NCBI GenBank assembly: GCA_902478995.1
Contig: CABSNF010000087.1
Location: 1 to 7,349 of the forward strand
DNA length: 7,349 bases
DNA from: an uncultured Collinsella sp.
GTDB taxonomy: Bacteria; Actinomycetota; Coriobacteriia; Coriobacteriales; Coriobacteriaceae
Direction: 5' to 3'
Below are positions 5,767 through 7,349 of this stretch, piece after piece. Within the stretch, counting starts at the first letter, position 1, and every line of letters begins with the position of its first letter. The translations under genes and the position numbers were made by a program. The notes below the pieces were generated by a model, which did no database searches, was not told the origin of the DNA, and saw only the letters and a list, made by a program, of their open reading frames with translations.

Positions 5767-6636
5767 CTACTGGGTATCTACGTAAAGGTCAAACCCGCCC
5801 TGTGGCGTGGTGTCGACCGTATCGGGCGCCTGCGAGTTAAAGCTCACGGGAACCATGCGCTTTGAGGCACGGAAGCGCGTGCCGTCGGTGGCGACGGGCG
5901 GTTCATCGACGGTGAGCTCGTAGTCGCCGGGCTTAAGTTCGATGCCGTCACCAGCGGAATTGACGTATTGATACTCGTCAATCGTCTGCCCTTTGAGCGT
6001 GCGCCCCACGATATGGATGAGCATTTGGCTGTCGCCGCGCGCGGTGTCCCACATCGCGCCGTCCTTGACCTCGACCGACACATGTACCGAGCGCGTGCGG
6101 CCGAGCGATTGCTCGACAGACATCTCGACCCTGGCGGCGTCTTTTCGCTGCTGCTCGACATGGCTCCAGACGTTTCCAATTACCGAGCATGCGATAACGC
6201 CGGCCATGAAGGCGATAAGGATGGGGCCAAGCGGAGAGCGACGTCCTGCATCTTCCTCGCGAGACAGATTGGGGCGACGTGTGGGTGCGGGCGCCTGAGC
6301 GCCCTGCGAGGGCACGTCGAGAATACTGAAGGATGCCGTGCTGTCGGGATCGATGGTGTGACGCGGCTGCGGGGTCTTTGCCGGCGAGATCGACATGTCG
6401 GCTGGCTCGCCGAGCGTGGCCGTAGCGTCGGCCTTGGCCTCGTCTGCCTCGGCCTGGGCCCAAGCTTGTTCGAAGGTCAGGGGCTCGACGGGATCGAGGG
6501 CGGCGTCCGAGTCGGCGGCGACGTCGTTGCCGGTCTCGTCCTCGTCGCTCGACACGCCACGCGGCGTAGGCTCGTCCCACCCCTCGTCCGGAGTCTCACC
6601 CTCGCTATACCACCATTCAAAGTTATCGATATCCAT
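5767..6636 (-). CDS. Hypothetical single-pass membrane protein with acidic cytoplasmic domain
   Basis: I do not recognise this 289-residue protein. Residues 1-130 are hydrophilic, low in complexity and strongly acidic (many D, E, A), with several W and Y near the start (FEWWYSEG at 6-13). A basic patch, GRRS (131-134), precedes one hydrophobic segment (about 136-157), which predicts the N-terminus inside and the C-terminus outside. The outer part contains a possible helix (about 160-180) and a beta-rich region including LKPGDYELTV (234-243), which recalls prealbumin-like or carboxypeptidase-regulatory folds only loosely. No enzymatic motif is seen. AAGGGG lies 8 bases before the ATG at 6636. 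It may share a transcript with the epimerase gene 113 bases downstream. A cell-envelope or sensory role is guesswork. Confidence 0.85.
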   Translation of the reverse strand: MDIDNFEWWYSEGETPDEGWDEPTPRGVSSDEDETGNDVAADSDAALDPVEPLTFEQAWAQAEADEAKADATATLGEPADMSISPAKTPQPRHTIDPDSTASFSILDVPSQGAQAPAPTRRPNLSREEDAGRRSPLGPILIAFMAGVIACSVIGNVWSHVEQQRKDAARVEMSVEQSLGRTRSVHVSVEVKDGAMWDTARGDSQMLIHIVGRTLKGQTIDEYQYVNSAGDGIELKPGDYELTVDEPPVATDGTRFRASKRMVPVSFNSQAPDTVDTTPQGGFDLYVDTQ

Positions 6637-6683
6637 ACGGGGCGCCCCTTAGGCCTCGCAAATAAACATTCGCTAGTTTTATA
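6637..6683 (-). promoter_or_regulatory. Upstream region of the membrane-protein gene: RBS, GC palindrome and -10-like box
   Basis: AAGGGG (6645-6650, minus strand) is the ribosome binding site. It overlaps a perfect 10-bp palindrome, GGGGCGCCCC (6639-6648), which could hinder ribosome access. Further up, TATAAA (6683-6678, minus strand) fits a -10 box about 40 bases before the start. I could not find a good -35 at the right distance. Confidence 0.4.
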
Positions 6684-6722
6684 CCCCCAGACGACACCGA
6701 AGCTCACCCGCGCCGGACACAA

Positions 6723-6787
6723 AAACCGTCACAACATTCGACGCTTTTCCTCGATTTCGAGATTTTCGCCGAATGTTGTGACGGTTT
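6723..6787. repeat. Inverted repeat with 18-bp perfect arms
   Basis: AAACCGTCACAACATTCG (6723-6740) is the exact reverse complement of 6770-6787. The 29-base spacer holds a smaller hairpin, CTCG/CGAG (6750-6753 and 6758-6761). On the minus strand the distal arm is followed by TTTTT (6725-6721), so it could terminate transcription arriving from the right. There is no gene on that strand nearby for it to serve, since the transporter to the right is on the plus strand. It lies between two divergent genes, so a regulatory or dispersed-repeat role is also possible. Confidence 0.8.
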
Positions 6788-6807
6788 GGGCGACTGGCCG
6801 GCAGCGC

Positions 6808-6840
6808 AATGCGACAAAGGGACTGTCTCTTTGTCACATT
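6808..6840. repeat. Near-perfect 33-bp palindrome upstream of the MFS gene
   Basis: AATGCGACAAAG (6808-6819) is mirrored by CTTTGTCACATT (6829-6840) with one mismatched pair. The inner bases GGGACTGTC continue the symmetry apart from one further mismatched pair, which is G-T, and the central base. The left half-motif AATGCGACA recurs at 6875-6883, right before the MFS start. In RNA it would form a long hairpin with almost no loop. It may be a protein-binding site, or a member of a dispersed palindrome family; I have an impression of similar sequences in Collinsella but cannot verify it. Confidence 0.75.
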
Positions 6841-6854
6841 CTGTTAGAGTTGCA

Positions 6855-6867
6855 GGGATTGAATCCC
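6855..6867 (+). promoter_or_regulatory. Small perfect palindrome, possible operator of the MFS gene
   Basis: GGGATTGAATCCC has 6-bp perfect arms around one central base. It ends 30 bases before the TTG start at 6898. With the motif AATGCGACA just downstream, this looks like the promoter-operator part of the divergent region. No clear -10/-35 pair could be fixed; TTGTCA at 6831 is a possible -35 but lacks a good partner. Confidence 0.35.
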
Positions 6868-6897
6868 GCTTATTAATGCGACATTGGAGTGACAGCC

Positions 6898-7307
6898 TTG
6901 ACCGCCGCAACCACGCCTAAAAGCAAGTCAACCGCCGCCGCGCTTTCACCTGCGCGCACCAATCTTTGCCTGGCGCTGCTCGTGTTGTTAGGTTTTTCGC
7001 TCGGCTGCTCGGAGTTCGTGGTCATCGGCATCGAGAGCGACCTGGCGACGGAGCTCGGCATATCGCTTGCCACCGCAGGCCAGCTCATCAGCGTGTTTGC
7101 GCTTGTCTACGCCATCGCCACGCCGGTGCTTGCGCTCAGCACGGGACGTTTTCGCCGCTACCAGCTGCTCGTGTGCTACAGCATCGTCTTTGTGCTCGGC
7201 AACCTGGTCATGGCGTTGGCGCCCAACTTCCAGGTGCTGTTTATCTCGCGCATCATCCTGGGCTCCGTCTCTGGCGCACTGCTCGCTGTGGGTGTGACGT
7301 ACATCCC
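6898..7307 (+). CDS. MFS transporter, drug/sugar efflux (DHA1-like), 3' end missing
   Basis: About 136 residues are visible of a protein expected to be near 400. It is an inner-membrane proton-driven exporter of the major facilitator superfamily. After a polar, Ser/Thr/Ala-rich N-terminus come four membrane segments (about 23-44, 59-81, 88-109 and 112-134). CSEFVVIGI in the first resembles the SEF-type start of AraJ/YdhP-like DHA1 efflux permeases, and TGRFRRYQLL occupies the loop 2-3 position of motif A in degenerate form. No ATG precedes the first membrane segment. TTG at 6898 has GGAG 8 bases upstream, while GTG at 6889 (three codons longer, same frame) lacks a spaced ribosome site, so I prefer TTG, with GTG possible. 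The gene is cut by adapter sequence at 7308, not by a natural mutation; the open frame beyond is artefact. The substrate is unknown. Confidence 0.85.
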
Positions 7308-7349
7308 CTGTCTCTTATACACATCTCCGAGCCCACGAGACACTGAGCG
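7308..7349 (+). other. Illumina Nextera adapter contamination (not genomic)
   Basis: CTGTCTCTTATACACATCT (7308-7326) is the Tn5 mosaic end used in Nextera libraries, as the reverse complement. It is followed by CCGAGCCCACGAGAC (7327-7341), the read 2 adapter, and then ACTGAGCG (7342-7349) at the i7 index position. From memory this index is Nextera XT N724. In the transporter's frame it reads CLLYTSPSPRDTE, a known translation artefact in databases. It marks an untrimmed read end at the contig edge. Confidence 0.97.

Noticed and set aside
6966..7346. 126-residue plus-strand open frame ending in LSLIHISEPTRH
   Set aside because: It is out of frame with the MFS gene and its end is translated Nextera adapter.

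Overview
The window looks like one complete short contig from a draft genome of a GC-rich actinobacterium, most likely a gut Coriobacteriia of the Collinsella type. That placement is inferred from base composition, clear Shine-Dalgarno sites, a Tat-type lipoprotein and gene content, and is not proven. Both ends look artificial. The left end begins inside what resembles the tail of an IS3-family insertion sequence, a common assembly break. The right end runs into Illumina Nextera adapter from 7308 to 7349, so the last 42 bases are not genomic.

Layout. At 1-99 there is a probable IS remnant. From 102 to 4482 there is a minus-strand block read right to left: a Tat-exported lipoprotein that binds amino acids (3556-4482), an ABC permease with an unusually long N-terminus (2398-3546), its ATPase (1590-2375) and an M20 metallopeptidase of the carboxypeptidase S/PM20D1 type (102-1517). 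Spacings of 9, 22 and 72 bases suggest one operon. The first three genes form a complete importer for a polar amino acid or related compound. The peptidase could release amino acids from dipeptides or N-acyl amino acids in the cytoplasm.

From 4483 to 4759 lies the operon's upstream region: an AT-rich tandem repeat that probably includes the promoter or operator, a long 20-bp-arm inverted repeat, and a strong Rho-independent terminator for the next gene. At 4760-5653 (minus) is a LacX-like aldose 1-epimerase. At 5767-6636 (minus) is an unrecognised single-pass membrane protein with a very acidic cytoplasmic half. From 6637 to about 6897 a divergent intergenic region holds two large palindromes and a small perfect one. 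A plus-strand MFS efflux-type transporter follows and is cut off by the adapter at 7307.

Most of the window is ordinary metabolism and transport. The least explained part is the set of three unrelated-looking long intergenic palindromes (4601-4656, 6723-6787, 6808-6840), which may be dispersed repeats of this lineage. I do not see a convincing new multi-gene system.
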